NCBI RefSeq assembly: GCF_019090165.1
Contig: NZ_JAHRIB010000181.1
Coordinates: 1 to 64,000 of the forward strand
Reading direction: 5' to 3'
Source: Streptomyces sp. BV286
GTDB lineage: Bacteria; Actinomycetota; Actinomycetes; Streptomycetales; Streptomycetaceae
DNA: 64,000 bases
This document shows, one piece after another, positions 16,620 through 25,002 of this stretch (position 1 is the first letter of the stretch; each line of letters begins with the position of its first letter). Position numbers and translations under genes: made by a program. The notes under the pieces were generated by a model. It did no database searches, was not told where the DNA came from, and saw only the letters and a list, made by a program, of their open reading frames with translations.

Positions 16620-17672
16620 CTACAGCTCGATGATCACTTTGATGGCGTCCGGTTGGGGCGTGAACGCCTCCGTAGCGCGCTCCCGCGGCACTCGCCGGGT
16701 GATCATGCTCTCCAGCCATGACACGTCGGCCTTGGCCAGCGCGTCGGCAGCCTGGCCGTAGTGACGCAGGTTGGCGTTGACGGAGCCCACCACCGCGTCG
16801 TTCTGCAGCACGATCTCCCTGTTGACGGCGCCCGCGTCCACGGTCATCCTGCGGCCGACGGGCGACACTCCCGTCAGACACACCACTCCGTAGGGTGCGG
16901 TCCCCGTCAGTGAGGCCAGGACAAGCTCGTTCGCACCCGTGGCTTCGATGATGACGTCCGGGCACACATCGGAGATGACCTCCTCAGCGTCCTTCGCGTG
17001 GTAAGTGGCACCCAACTCCCTTACCAGAGAAGGTTTGGGCCCTTCGGTCACCCGGTCGAGCACGTGCACCTCCAGTCCTCGCTGAACGCCCAGGAGGGCG
17101 GCCAGCAGACCGATGGGCCCCGCACCGGTCACCAGGACGCGATGCGGCTCGAACCACGAGCGCGCACCGACACGCTCGACCTGCTCCCACGCTTTCGCCA
17201 CCACGCTGGTCGGCTCCACGAGCACACCGACGCGCTCCAGATGTGGCTCCAACTTGACCGCGTAGTCGGGCTCCACGCACCACATCTGCGCACCGTATCC
17301 GTCGACTTCCTTGATACCGCGCTCGGTGTAGCGGCCGTTGCGGCACATGTCGAACTCGCCGCGTGCGCAAGCCCCGCACGGCTCGGGGTCCGGCCGGCGC
17401 ACCACCCCGGCGACCAGGTCACCGGCCGAGAACCCGCTGCCCGGCGGCGCCTGCCGAACCCTCCCAAGGGACTCATGACCCAGTACCAGCCAATCGCGGC
17501 CCGGTGGGGCCCAGCCGTACTCGCCCCGGACGATCTCCCTGTCCGTTCCGCACACCCCTACCGCCAGTCCCTGCACCAGCAGTTCGCCGACAGCCGGGAC
17601 GGGGTCGGGCACATCCCGTACCTCTACGGGTCCCTTCCCGCCAGGCCGCACGGTCAATGCACGCATCGCCAA
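16620..17672 (-). CDS. Glucose 1-dehydrogenase-like zinc-dependent alcohol dehydrogenase
   Basis: A 350-residue medium-chain dehydrogenase. The N-terminal catalytic part has VGVCGTDREIVRGEYG and LVLGHESLG (zinc ligands Cys, His, Glu). CGACARGEFDMCRNGRYTERGIKEVDGYGAQ is typical of archaeal-type and actinobacterial glucose dehydrogenases. The nucleotide-binding GAGPIGLL starts near 184. GVSPVGRRMTVD and NDAVVGSVNANLRHY also recall the glucose dehydrogenase group. With the gluconokinase just downstream, the likely reaction is glucose (or another aldose) to its lactone with NAD(P)+, then gluconate to 6-phosphogluconate. The lactonase step has no gene beside it. Exact sugar not proven. Confidence 0.82.
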   Translation of the reverse strand: MAMRALTVRPGGKGPVEVRDVPDPVPAVGELLVQGLAVGVCGTDREIVRGEYGWAPPGRDWLVLGHESLGRVRQAPPGSGFSAGDLVAGVVRRPDPEPCGACARGEFDMCRNGRYTERGIKEVDGYGAQMWCVEPDYAVKLEPHLERVGVLVEPTSVVAKAWEQVERVGARSWFEPHRVLVTGAGPIGLLAALLGVQRGLEVHVLDRVTEGPKPSLVRELGATYHAKDAEEVISDVCPDVIIEATGANELVLASLTGTAPYGVVCLTGVSPVGRRMTVDAGAVNREIVLQNDAVVGSVNANLRHYGQAADALAKADVSWLESMITRRVPRERATEAFTPQPDAIKVIIEL

Positions 17673-17699
17673 CCACGTCCCTCTCGCTGCGCGGCGCCC

Positions 17700-17743
17700 C
17701 GTACAGGTGCATGCCGCTGCCCGACAGCTGTCTCGCCTGTACG
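17700..17743. promoter_or_regulatory. Spaced inverted repeat upstream of the dehydrogenase gene
   Basis: CGTACAGG (17700-17707) and CCTGTACG (17736-17743) are exact 8-bp arms 28 bases apart, 28 bases upstream of the dehydrogenase start. They could be paired half-sites or chance. Confidence 0.3.
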
Positions 17744-17864
17744 TGTGTCCCGCTCAGCGCCTTTCAGCACCCAGGCAGACGGAATTGGAGGGAGATCGGG
17801 CTACGGCGATGCCGGCCCGGGAAGGGTGGCACCTTCAGCCCGTACCTGTTACCTTCCCCTCCGC

Positions 17865-17891
17865 TCATACATTCAGCCATGACATGTATGA
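17865..17891. promoter_or_regulatory. Inverted repeat TCATACAT-N11-ATGTATGA, candidate TetR operator
   Basis: Perfect 8-bp arms 11 bases apart form a 27-bp site ending 11 bases before the proposed ATG at 17903. Its AT-rich sequence stands out from the region. The TetR gene at 20560, third in the operon, is the natural candidate protein, giving self-repression. Confidence 0.55.
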
Positions 17892-17902
17892 ATGGAGACC
17901 CT

Positions 17903-19411
17903 ATGCGGGGAAAGACAGCCGTGGTGCTCGGCGGAAGCGTGGCAGGGCTGTGCGCCGCGGGAGTGCTCGCGATCCATTTCGACCAGGTGATCGTCCTGGA
18001 GCGGGACCGGCTCCCGCCTGACGCGCAGCATCGGCGTGGTGTGCCGCAGAGCAAACACCCGCACTTCCTCCTCAACTCCGGGCGCCGCGCGATCGGTGAG
18101 ATCTTCCCCGGGTTCGAGGAGGCACTGATCGCCGCGGGCGGAATGTGCCTGATGCCGTCGATGGACGCGGGGTACTGCGAGAACGACGGCTGGGCCCCTC
18201 GCAAGGCCGGGTCCATGACGATGGTCTACAGCTCCCGCGTGCTCATCGAGCGGGTCCTGCGCGACAGGGTCCACGAGCTTCCGGCCATCGAGATCCGCGA
18301 GGGCGTGACCGTCACCGGACTTCGTGCCACCGGAGGCGGCACCGGACGCGGGCGCGTCGAGGGAGTCGAGTACCGCTCGGGCGACGACTCGGGCCATCTG
18401 TCCGCCGACCTGGTCGTCGACGCGCTGGGACGCGGCTCCTCCGTCGCCGACTGGCTGAGCACCGCGGGATGGCCGGCACCTCCGGAGAAGACCCTCGACG
18501 CCAAGGTCACCTACACGTCGCGATGGTACGACCTGCCGCCCGCAGAGCGGCGGCCACCGGCGTGGTGGTGGAAGCACCTGGTCGTCACTCCGACCCAGGA
18601 CACCGGCGACCATCCCGAGGAACACGAGTTCCTCAGCAACTTCTTCCCGATCGAGGGCAACCGCGCCATCGTGTGCATGGGGGCATGGGGCATCCGGATG
18701 CCGCGCGAGACCGACACCTTCGAGGCCGCGGTGGACCGAGTCCGGGCCAGGTCCTTCGGGCAGGCCACGCGCGCCTGCACTCCGACCTCCGGGGTGCACC
18801 TCACTCGATCGACCGGCAACAAGTGGCGACGCTTCGACCTGCTCGACCAGCCTCCGCTCGGGCTGGTCTGCGTCGGTGACTCGATCTGCGCGTTCAACCC
18901 GTTCTACGCGCAGGGGATGAGCTCGGCGGCCCGCTCCGCGCTCATCCTCGCCGAGATGCTGAACAGCCACGACGTCCTCGACCTCGCCTTCTTCCGCGAG
19001 TTCCTCGCCCGGCAGAAGAAGTCGCTCGACGTGCCCTGGATGCTCGCGATGGCCCGTGACCGCGCATACGACTTCGCGACCGGGACGGAGGTCGTCGCTC
19101 CCTGGCGCCGCAAGCTGGCCGCGCGCCTCAGCTGGCCGGTCTTCAACGCCATCAACGCCACGAGCCGCGAGGACGCCTACGTCGAGCGGACGTTCGCCCA
19201 GGTCTTCAACCTCGACATGTCACTCAGGGAGATGACGACCGACGTGCGGTTCTGGTTCGGCATCGCGCGCTACAAGGTGCGTCAGCGGCTCGGACGCACG
19301 GTCGTGCCCGGCGGGTTCGACGACCAGCAGGATCCGCCCGGCACCGACTACACGGGCCGGACCCGCGCCGGCCGTTCTCCGTCCGCCGAGACCGACCTCG
19401 TCAATGACTGA
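17903..19411 (+). CDS. FAD-dependent monooxygenase of the MonCI/Lsd18-like epoxidase type
   Basis: A 502-residue flavoprotein. ATG 17903 follows GGAG at five bases; in-frame ATGs at 17879 and 17888 lie in the operator and lack a site. The N-terminus KTAVVLGGSVAGLCAAGVLA is the Rossmann loop, then IVLERDRLP and HRRGVPQSKHPHFLL. DLVVDALGRGSSVADWL and CVGDSICAFNPFYAQGMSSAARSA (GD motif) bind FAD. Wording and order resemble monensin epoxidase MonCI and lasalocid Lsd18, as recalled from those sequences. It would then oxidise an alkene with O2 and reduced flavin. No polyketide synthase is in the window. It precedes a membrane protein and a TetR regulator, probably in one transcript. Confidence 0.78.
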   Translation: MRGKTAVVLGGSVAGLCAAGVLAIHFDQVIVLERDRLPPDAQHRRGVPQSKHPHFLLNSGRRAIGEIFPGFEEALIAAGGMCLMPSMDAGYCENDGWAPRKAGSMTMVYSSRVLIERVLRDRVHELPAIEIREGVTVTGLRATGGGTGRGRVEGVEYRSGDDSGHLSADLVVDALGRGSSVADWLSTAGWPAPPEKTLDAKVTYTSRWYDLPPAERRPPAWWWKHLVVTPTQDTGDHPEEHEFLSNFFPIEGNRAIVCMGAWGIRMPRETDTFEAAVDRVRARSFGQATRACTPTSGVHLTRSTGNKWRRFDLLDQPPLGLVCVGDSICAFNPFYAQGMSSAARSALILAEMLNSHDVLDLAFFREFLARQKKSLDVPWMLAMARDRAYDFATGTEVVAPWRRKLAARLSWPVFNAINATSREDAYVERTFAQVFNLDMSLREMTTDVRFWFGIARYKVRQRLGRTVVPGGFDDQQDPPGTDYTGRTRAGRSPSAETDLVND

Positions 19412-19426
19412 CCCGAGGAGCAAGGA

Positions 19427-20554
19427 ATGAGCTTTTCATGCGACTCAGCGGCCGAGCGTCTCGCTGGAAGGCTCGGCTTCTCCTGCCACGACGCCGATCC
19501 CATCGTGGAGTTCCGCAATCCGTTCGGCCTCGAGAACGGCACCATGCCGTTCCTCGAACTGCTCATCATCGGCGGTGCGGTGTTCGCCCTCGTCCATGCG
19601 TGGCGGCGGTGGCGGCGCGACGGTGACCCCGTCAACATCTCGCTGTGGTTCGCCTCGCTCGTCTACCTGGCGGTGATCGAGCCGCCGCTCTACTTCCCGA
19701 GCTGGTTCGGCCTGGAGGAGCATGTCGGGTTCATCTTCTCCCACAACGTGTTCACCGTGCAGTTCATGTACGACCGGCTGCCTCTCTACATCGTGGCTTT
19801 CTATCCGGCCCTGTCGCAGCTCGCCTACGAAGTGGTCCGCGTTCTCGGCGTCTTCGCGCGACGCGGGCTCCTTCTCGGTTCGCTGGCCGTCGCGTTCACC
19901 TGCCAGGCGTTCTACGAGATCTTCGATCAGCTCGGACCGCAGCTGAAGTGGTGGGCCTGGAACCCCGGCAACGAGATGATCAACGAACCGGCGCTCGCCT
20001 CGGTCCCGATGAACAGCATGTTCCTGTTCGCCTCGGTGTCCTTCGGCGCCATGACCTACCTCGTCGTCCGACTGGTCGGCGCGAAGGACGGCCGAGGCAC
20101 GCTCACCGGCCGGCAGACCAGCCTGCGCACCGTGGCCGCCGGCGTCCTGACACCGTTGGCGATGACGGTCGCCGGCCTACCCAGCAACCTCTTCCGCGGT
20201 GGGGACCAGCTCGGGATCCAACAGGCCATCCTCGGCGCCGAGCTCGCCCTGGTCTGGATCGTCGGCCTCTACCTTCTCGCGGACGCCTGGCGCGCGCGGC
20301 GGACGGATCCGGTTCCGGTGGCGTCGCCGTTGTTCGCACAGACCTATCCGGCGCTGTATCTCGGCGTCCACATCGTCCTCTGGCTGGTCGCGTTGCCGGC
20401 CTACTTCGCGGCGGCCAACGGCATCACCGAGCAGGGCACCCCGATCGGCAGCCTGTGGTACACCGTGCTGTGCACCATGGCCGCAACCGGGCTCGTCGTG
20501 ACCGTACTCCGCGCGACCATGTCCCGGCAGACCACACAGCCTGTGCGATCCTAG
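19427..20554 (+). CDS. Polytopic membrane protein of unknown function
   Basis: A 375-residue integral membrane protein with about nine hydrophobic spans, among them FLELLIIGGAVFALVHAW, LWFASLVYLAVIEPPLYF, LLLGSLAVAFTCQAFYEIF and LYLGVHIVLWLVALPAYF. A soluble N-terminal 35 residues contains SCHDADPIVEFRNPFGLENGTMPF. Charged and aromatic residues within spans (IEPPLYFPSW, YEIFDQLGPQLKWWAWNPG) suggest a ligand- or metal-binding pocket rather than a simple anchor. I do not recognise the family. It starts 15 bases after the flavoprotein stop and ends 5 bases before the TetR gene, so all three are almost certainly co-transcribed. Confidence 0.75.
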   Translation: MSFSCDSAAERLAGRLGFSCHDADPIVEFRNPFGLENGTMPFLELLIIGGAVFALVHAWRRWRRDGDPVNISLWFASLVYLAVIEPPLYFPSWFGLEEHVGFIFSHNVFTVQFMYDRLPLYIVAFYPALSQLAYEVVRVLGVFARRGLLLGSLAVAFTCQAFYEIFDQLGPQLKWWAWNPGNEMINEPALASVPMNSMFLFASVSFGAMTYLVVRLVGAKDGRGTLTGRQTSLRTVAAGVLTPLAMTVAGLPSNLFRGGDQLGIQQAILGAELALVWIVGLYLLADAWRARRTDPVPVASPLFAQTYPALYLGVHIVLWLVALPAYFAAANGITEQGTPIGSLWYTVLCTMAATGLVVTVLRATMSRQTTQPVRS

Positions 20555-20559
20555 GAACC

Positions 20560-21183
20560 ATGGGGCATCACGGCTGGGGAGGCCGGCCTCCCGCATCGGA
20601 CGCGGAGGCCCGGCAGCGCATCATCGACGCGACGGCCCGCTGCATCGACAGGCACGGCGTCACGAAGACGACCCTGTCCGACGTCGCCGGCGAGCTCGGC
20701 GTCACCCGCCAGACCGTCTACCGCCACTTCGGCCGTATCAGCGACATCGTCGGCGAGGTGGCGGCCCAGGGCGCCGAGTCGTTCGTCGACCGGATGATCG
20801 CGCACCTGCAAGGGACCACCGACCCGGCCGAGGCCGTGGTCGAAGGCATGGTCTTCTGCGTACGAACCATCCCCACCGAGCCACGCCTGAGCCTTCTGCT
20901 GCAACTCGGAGACACCGCCGCCTTCGGCCGTGGCACCACCACCAGGGAGACCATCGCCTACGGCGCCAAGATGCTGCGGCGCTTCCCCGTCGACTGGGCC
21001 GCCGCCGACATCGACGAGGACGACCTGAACGGCCTCGCCGAGATCATCATGCGACTCCTCACGTCGCTGCTGCAGCATCCCGGCGAGGCACCGCGGGACG
21101 AAACGCGGCTCCGCGCCTTCCTCAACCGCTGGCTGGCCCCGGCACTCTCCCGGACATCAGCATCCGCGCGCCCGCGTTCTTGA
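20560..21183 (+). CDS. TetR-family transcriptional regulator
   Basis: A 207-residue TetR-type regulator. ATG 20560 follows AGGAA and starts five bases after the membrane-protein stop. Residues 15-62 (ARQRIIDATARCIDRHGVTKTTLSDVAGELGVTRQTVYRHFG) are a textbook TetR DNA-binding domain. The C-terminal ligand domain has no recognisable specificity. As last gene of the operon it probably represses the operon through the inverted repeat at 17865-17891 and responds to the epoxidase substrate, its product or a related toxic compound. Confidence 0.88.
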   Translation: MGHHGWGGRPPASDAEARQRIIDATARCIDRHGVTKTTLSDVAGELGVTRQTVYRHFGRISDIVGEVAAQGAESFVDRMIAHLQGTTDPAEAVVEGMVFCVRTIPTEPRLSLLLQLGDTAAFGRGTTTRETIAYGAKMLRRFPVDWAAADIDEDDLNGLAEIIMRLLTSLLQHPGEAPRDETRLRAFLNRWLAPALSRTSASARPRS

Positions 21184-21216
21184 ACGCCCACCCGGTGAGT
21201 TCGATGGTCGTGGCGG

Positions 21217-22281
21217 TCAGTCGGTGCCCTGGCGGTCGGTGAACTGCCGGACGAAGCGGTGCTGTTCAGTGAGGAACCCGGTGGCGTACAGGCGCCGGGG
21301 AGCGAAGACCGCGGTGAGGGTCAGGCGCGGCTCGGAGTTCTCGACGGCGTTGCCGACCAACGAGTGGGTGGCGTCAGGATAGTGACGGACCGTCAGTGAG
21401 TCAGGCGGCAGGACGCGGCGGTATGCGGACTCGGTGTCGGCGACGTCGACGTTGATGTCATGCCCGGCCAGCACCAGGAGCGTGGGTGTGCCGCGCATGG
21501 CGCGCAGGTCCTCGGCGGCGTTGGAGCGGTAGTTGCGGGCGATGAACCGCCAGCGTTCCGCGGTCATGCCGTCGTTGCGGCCGACGGCGTTGCGGTAGTG
21601 CTCGAAGGTCGCGCCCTGCCTCAGCAGGTCCAGGGTCGTCTCGCGGCGCCGCAGTGCCGTCTGCGTCTCGTCCTGGGAGGCGCCGTTCTTCCGCAGTTCG
21701 GCGAGGAGGTTGTAGCGCCCCTGCTGCTGCCAGTCGACGGCCGGTGAGACCGCGATGACGAACCGGACGGCTCGGTCGCGGGCTGCGACTTTGGGCAGCA
21801 CCCACCCGGCCTGGCTGGCCCCCCACAGTCCGATGCGCCGGCCGTCGATGCCGGGACGTGTGCGGGCCCAGGCGATCGCGGCAAGAGTCTCGTCCGCACG
21901 GTCGTCCATGCTCTGGTCCAGCCAGTTGCCCTCGGAGGCGCCGACGCCCGGCTTGCTCAAGGAGAGCGAGGCGTAGCCGGCCTTCGCGAACGCCTCCCAC
22001 ACGGGCCGGTAGAAGGTCTCGTGCGTGGCGTCGACGGGTCCGTCCCCGTGCACGAAGACCACCAGGCCGAACGGACCGGCGCCGTTCGCGGGCCGGGCGA
22101 GGACGCCGTCCAGCAGGCGACCGTCATGCCGGACGGTGACGCGCTCCTCCCGTAGCGCGTAGGTGTTCTGCCAGACCGCGACACCGCCGAGTCCCGCGCC
22201 CACCAGCAGAACCACGACCGCGCCCCACACCAGGACGCGCCGACGACGCCGCGCTCGCGGGCCCCTTGTTCGGCGACTCAC
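21217..22281 (-). CDS. Membrane-anchored alpha/beta hydrolase
   Basis: A 354-residue serine hydrolase. GTG 22281 follows GGAGG by five bases and opens with a very basic segment and one membrane span (VLVWGAVVVLLVGAGLGGVAVW), so the enzyme is probably anchored with its domain outside. LVVFVHGDGP is the oxyanion region, GLWGASQAGW gives the nucleophile Ser156, GHDINVDVADT the Asp and YPDATHSL the His. Overall it resembles YitV/BAAT-like dienelactone-hydrolase-type esterases. It is divergent from the GNAT/PaaX pair and shares with it the inverted repeats at 22298-22348. Substrate unknown. Confidence 0.82.
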   Translation of the reverse strand: MSRRTRGPRARRRRRVLVWGAVVVLLVGAGLGGVAVWQNTYALREERVTVRHDGRLLDGVLARPANGAGPFGLVVFVHGDGPVDATHETFYRPVWEAFAKAGYASLSLSKPGVGASEGNWLDQSMDDRADETLAAIAWARTRPGIDGRRIGLWGASQAGWVLPKVAARDRAVRFVIAVSPAVDWQQQGRYNLLAELRKNGASQDETQTALRRRETTLDLLRQGATFEHYRNAVGRNDGMTAERWRFIARNYRSNAAEDLRAMRGTPTLLVLAGHDINVDVADTESAYRRVLPPDSLTVRHYPDATHSLVGNAVENSEPRLTLTAVFAPRRLYATGFLTEQHRFVRQFTDRQGTD

Positions 22282-22297
22282 ACCCACCTCCAGAAAG

Positions 22298-22348
22298 CTA
22301 TCGCTGTAAATACGTTCGCATCGAGAATGAACGTAGTAGAGTCGATAG
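22298..22348. promoter_or_regulatory. Concentric inverted repeats in a divergent promoter
   Basis: TACGTTC (22311-22317) and GAACGTA (22329-22335) are exact arms 11 bases apart. CTATCG (22298-22303) and CGATAG (22343-22348) are a second exact pair around the same centre, 22323. The site lies between the hydrolase start (22281) and the GNAT start (22389), so one bound regulator could control both. The PaaX-like protein at 23018 is a likely candidate. Confidence 0.55.
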
Positions 22349-22388
22349 TGCAAGCGGGCATCCGCATCGCAGCGGGGAAGGGACGCCG

Positions 22389-23021
22389 ATGGAGCCGACT
22401 GATCGGGGACACGGCCCGGAGGTGCGCAGGGGCGTACCTCCGGGCAGCGAGGCCCGGGTGGCCGCGCTGTACTGGGAGGCTTTCGGGCGCAAGCTCGGCA
22501 CCGCGCTGAACCCGCCGGACACGGCCCGCGCCTTCCTCGCCGCACATCTCCGCCACGACCGCGGCGTGGTCGCCGTGGTCGACGGAGAAGTGGCGGGCGT
22601 GGCCGGCTACCAACTCGGCGACCGCGGCCTGCTCGGCGGCGGCGCGCGCGACGTGCTGTCCACCTACGGGGCCTGGCGCGGGCTGGGCCGACTGGCGCTG
22701 CTCGCCCTGATGGAGCGACAGCCCGCCGACGGCGAGCTGGTGATGGACGGCATCGCCGTCACCCCGGAACACCGCGGCGAGGGCATCGGCAGCCTCCTGC
22801 TGCGCGAGGTCGCGGCCGTCGCCGCCGAGCACTCCTGCCGGCGCGTCCGGCTCGACGTCATCGACGTCAACCCGCGCGCCCGCGCCCTGTACGAGCGGCA
22901 CGGCTTCGTCGCGGTGCACACCGAGCAGACCCCGTATCTGCGCAGACTGATGGGCTTCGGCGCCGTCACCACCATGCACCGGGCCATCACCAAGCCCCTG
23001 AGTACCAAGGGATCCCGATGA
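22389..23021 (+). CDS. GNAT-family N-acetyltransferase
   Basis: A 210-residue GNAT enzyme. The core motif GELVMDGIAVTPEHRGEGIGSLLLREVAAVAAEHSCRRVRLDVIDVNPRARALYERHGF is close to consensus, with the acetyl-CoA loop HRGEGIG. The N-terminal 100 residues are alanine- and arginine-rich with VAALYWEAFGRKLG, as in many uncharacterised actinobacterial GNATs. Its stop overlaps the next gene's start (ATGA), so acetyltransferase and PaaX-like regulator are translationally coupled. Substrate unknown; coupling to a PaaX-type regulator suggests an aromatic acid or amine. Confidence 0.82.
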   Translation: MEPTDRGHGPEVRRGVPPGSEARVAALYWEAFGRKLGTALNPPDTARAFLAAHLRHDRGVVAVVDGEVAGVAGYQLGDRGLLGGGARDVLSTYGAWRGLGRLALLALMERQPADGELVMDGIAVTPEHRGEGIGSLLLREVAAVAAEHSCRRVRLDVIDVNPRARALYERHGFVAVHTEQTPYLRRLMGFGAVTTMHRAITKPLSTKGSR

Positions 23022-23941
23022 GCACGCTCCCGACCACCCCGACGGACGACGCGGACAGCGCCCCCGCCATGCACGTCCCCACCCGGCTGGTCGTCCATGC
23101 CCTGGTCCGCGAGGACGGCACCATCGATGCCGGTGAGCTCTACACGGTCGCGGGCCTGCTCGGCATGACGGACCAGCAGGTCCGCCTCTGCATCAAACGG
23201 CTCGTCGCCGAGGGCCGTTTCGTCCACGAGGGACGCGGACGCAAGGCACTCCTGAGGGCGGTCGCCGACGTCACCGGCTCGATCACCCCCAACGTCGCCT
23301 ACGTCCGCCACGCCTACCGGCAGGACCACGGGCTGGCCGCCTGGGACGGTGTCTGGCACCTGTTCGCCTTCGCCATCCCCGAGTCCAGCAGAAGCTCCCG
23401 CGACGCCCTGCGTGACAGCTTGCGCCACCTCGGCGCCGCCCCGGTCCAGAGCGGTCTCTACGTCAGCGCGAACCGGATCGAGCAGCTGGTCGAAGCGCAA
23501 GCCAGCCGACTCGACGTCGCCCACGCAGTCACCTGCCTCACCAGCACCGACCTGCGCGTCGGTGGCCTGGCCGACCCGCCCGCCCTGGCCGCCGCGCTCT
23601 GGCCCCTGGACGACATCGCCGCCCGCCACGACCGCCTCGCCCACCTCGCCCAGCACTGCCTCGACCGGCTCGCACAGCCGAACGACCTCACCGGCCCCGA
23701 GCAGCTCACCATGGCCGTCCAGCTCGCTGCGGCCTTCACCGACGCCATGGAACCCGACCCCCTGCTGCCCCCCGAACTCCTCCCCCAGCCCTGGCCCGGC
23801 GCCCACGCCCGCAGGCTCACGGCCGCCTGCTGGACCGCGCTCGCCAGAGCCGGCACCCACGCCGTCACCGGGGCCCCGGCCCCCCGCCTGTTCGTCCAGT
23901 ACGAGGAACTGCTCGCCTCGATCCCCCAGCACCACACGTGA
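23018..23941 (+). CDS. PaaX-like transcriptional regulator
   Basis: A 307-residue protein with the layout of PaaX, the phenylacetyl-CoA-responsive repressor. An N-terminal winged helix (LVVHALVREDGTIDAGELYTVAGLLGMTDQQVRLCIKRLVAEGRF) is followed by WDGVWHLFAFAIPESSRSSRDALRDSLRHLGAAPVQSGLYVS, the PaaX central domain, and a C-terminal domain ending LFVQYEELLAS. No phenylacetate genes lie nearby, so the ligand is uncertain. It overlaps the acetyltransferase gene by four bases and probably binds the repeats at 22298-22348. Confidence 0.78.
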   Translation: MSTLPTTPTDDADSAPAMHVPTRLVVHALVREDGTIDAGELYTVAGLLGMTDQQVRLCIKRLVAEGRFVHEGRGRKALLRAVADVTGSITPNVAYVRHAYRQDHGLAAWDGVWHLFAFAIPESSRSSRDALRDSLRHLGAAPVQSGLYVSANRIEQLVEAQASRLDVAHAVTCLTSTDLRVGGLADPPALAAALWPLDDIAARHDRLAHLAQHCLDRLAQPNDLTGPEQLTMAVQLAAAFTDAMEPDPLLPPELLPQPWPGAHARRLTAACWTALARAGTHAVTGAPAPRLFVQYEELLASIPQHHT

Positions 23942-24158
23942 ACCGGCCGTCATCCGGGCACAACCGACCACGCGGACAGTCAGGCCTACCGGTCACACGC
24001 ACCCCGACCGACCGCATCGCGCGAGGCAGTCGGGCAACAGGGACATCGCCGCCGCGTTGAGGGTGTCGGAGCGAGGCCAGAAAGGGCCACCTCGGTCGTC
24101 CCATCTCACCCACCTTGAGTGACCGGAACGCCGGATCCCGATCACGCCAAGCTGATGT

Positions 24159-24794
24159 TCACTGCTCCCGCCCTGGAGGCGTGAACGGACCTGTCGCGGG
24201 AGCTACACACTTGTCGATGACGGTGTGATCACCGGCCGCCGAGCCCTCCAAGCAGAGCCGTCCGCCCTTGTCACGCAGGTCGAGAAGGAACCGCGTGGTC
24301 TCACCGGACTGTTCGAGGTCGTGTACGCGCTCGTCGACGTAGCCGAGGTCGTTCAGAATCGTCCGGACCTTGGCCGGGGTGGGCTCCACGAGATCCCAGA
24401 GCGCATGGGCAATGCGCTCTTCATGAAGGGCGCTCGCACACCAGTCGCGAGCATTCAACTCCACCTCCGGACCTGCTGTGGGGGCGATGGGCTCCACGTC
24501 CGGCGGTATCTCCGCCGAGCCGGGCGGCAGGGTCTGCGCCGGACCGGTCGGCGGCGCCTCCGGCGGGGCACTCGGAGGACACGAATGAGCGACCTTGTCC
24601 AGCATCGCCGTGAAGGCCGCGCCGGGCCGGACCTCAGCAGCGTGAGCAGGCCGGCCCTGCGGTCCGTTGGCGCTCGTCTTCTCGGTGCCGCAGCCGGTCA
24701 GTGCCAGAGCGGCAAAAGCTGCTGTCGCGAGCGTCAGCTGCGAGCGGCGCGGGGAGCTGACAACTTTGCTGGTCAGGGCAGTGGTTCGTCTCAT
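24159..24794 (-). CDS. Putative lipoprotein of unknown function
   Basis: A 211-residue exported protein. After a basic N-terminus and hydrophobic stretch comes the lipobox ALTGC, with the lipidated Cys at residue 35. A proline-rich linker (about 70-105) leads to a domain with three cysteines (DWCASALHEERIAHALWDLVEPTP; RLCLEGSAAGDHTVIDKCV). The segment TPAKVRTILNDLGYVDERVHDLEQSGETTRFLLDLR suggests a small helical fold. I do not recognise the family. It faces the PaaX gene across 217 bases in which I see no gene or strong hairpin, and is preceded by the perfect palindrome at 24821-24852. Confidence 0.72.
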   Translation of the reverse strand: MRRTTALTSKVVSSPRRSQLTLATAAFAALALTGCGTEKTSANGPQGRPAHAAEVRPGAAFTAMLDKVAHSCPPSAPPEAPPTGPAQTLPPGSAEIPPDVEPIAPTAGPEVELNARDWCASALHEERIAHALWDLVEPTPAKVRTILNDLGYVDERVHDLEQSGETTRFLLDLRDKGGRLCLEGSAAGDHTVIDKCVAPATGPFTPPGREQ

Positions 24795-24820
24795 GCGCCA
24801 AGTCTCCGATCAAGCCGCCT

Positions 24821-24852
24821 CCTGCACGTGAGTACGCGTACTCACGTGCAGG
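24821..24852. repeat. Perfect 32-bp palindrome
   Basis: The left half CCTGCACGTGAGTACG is followed immediately by its exact complement, with no spacer. It includes the 14-mer GAGTACGCGTACTC. It ends 26 bases before the lipoprotein start and could be a regulator site, a cruciform-forming element, or a terminator-like hairpin with a CGCG turn. Confidence 0.85.
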
Positions 24853-25002
24853 AAGTAGAAGGCACTGATTCTCGGATCTGCCGACGCGGGCGGGGCGTTG
24901 AGGTCAGGCCCGTTGTCGAAGTGACCCGTCCGGGTGTCGCCGGCGTCGGTGCCACGAAACGCCCCGCCGCTGTCGCCGGCCGTAGATAGCGTGACTGCCG
25001 TG

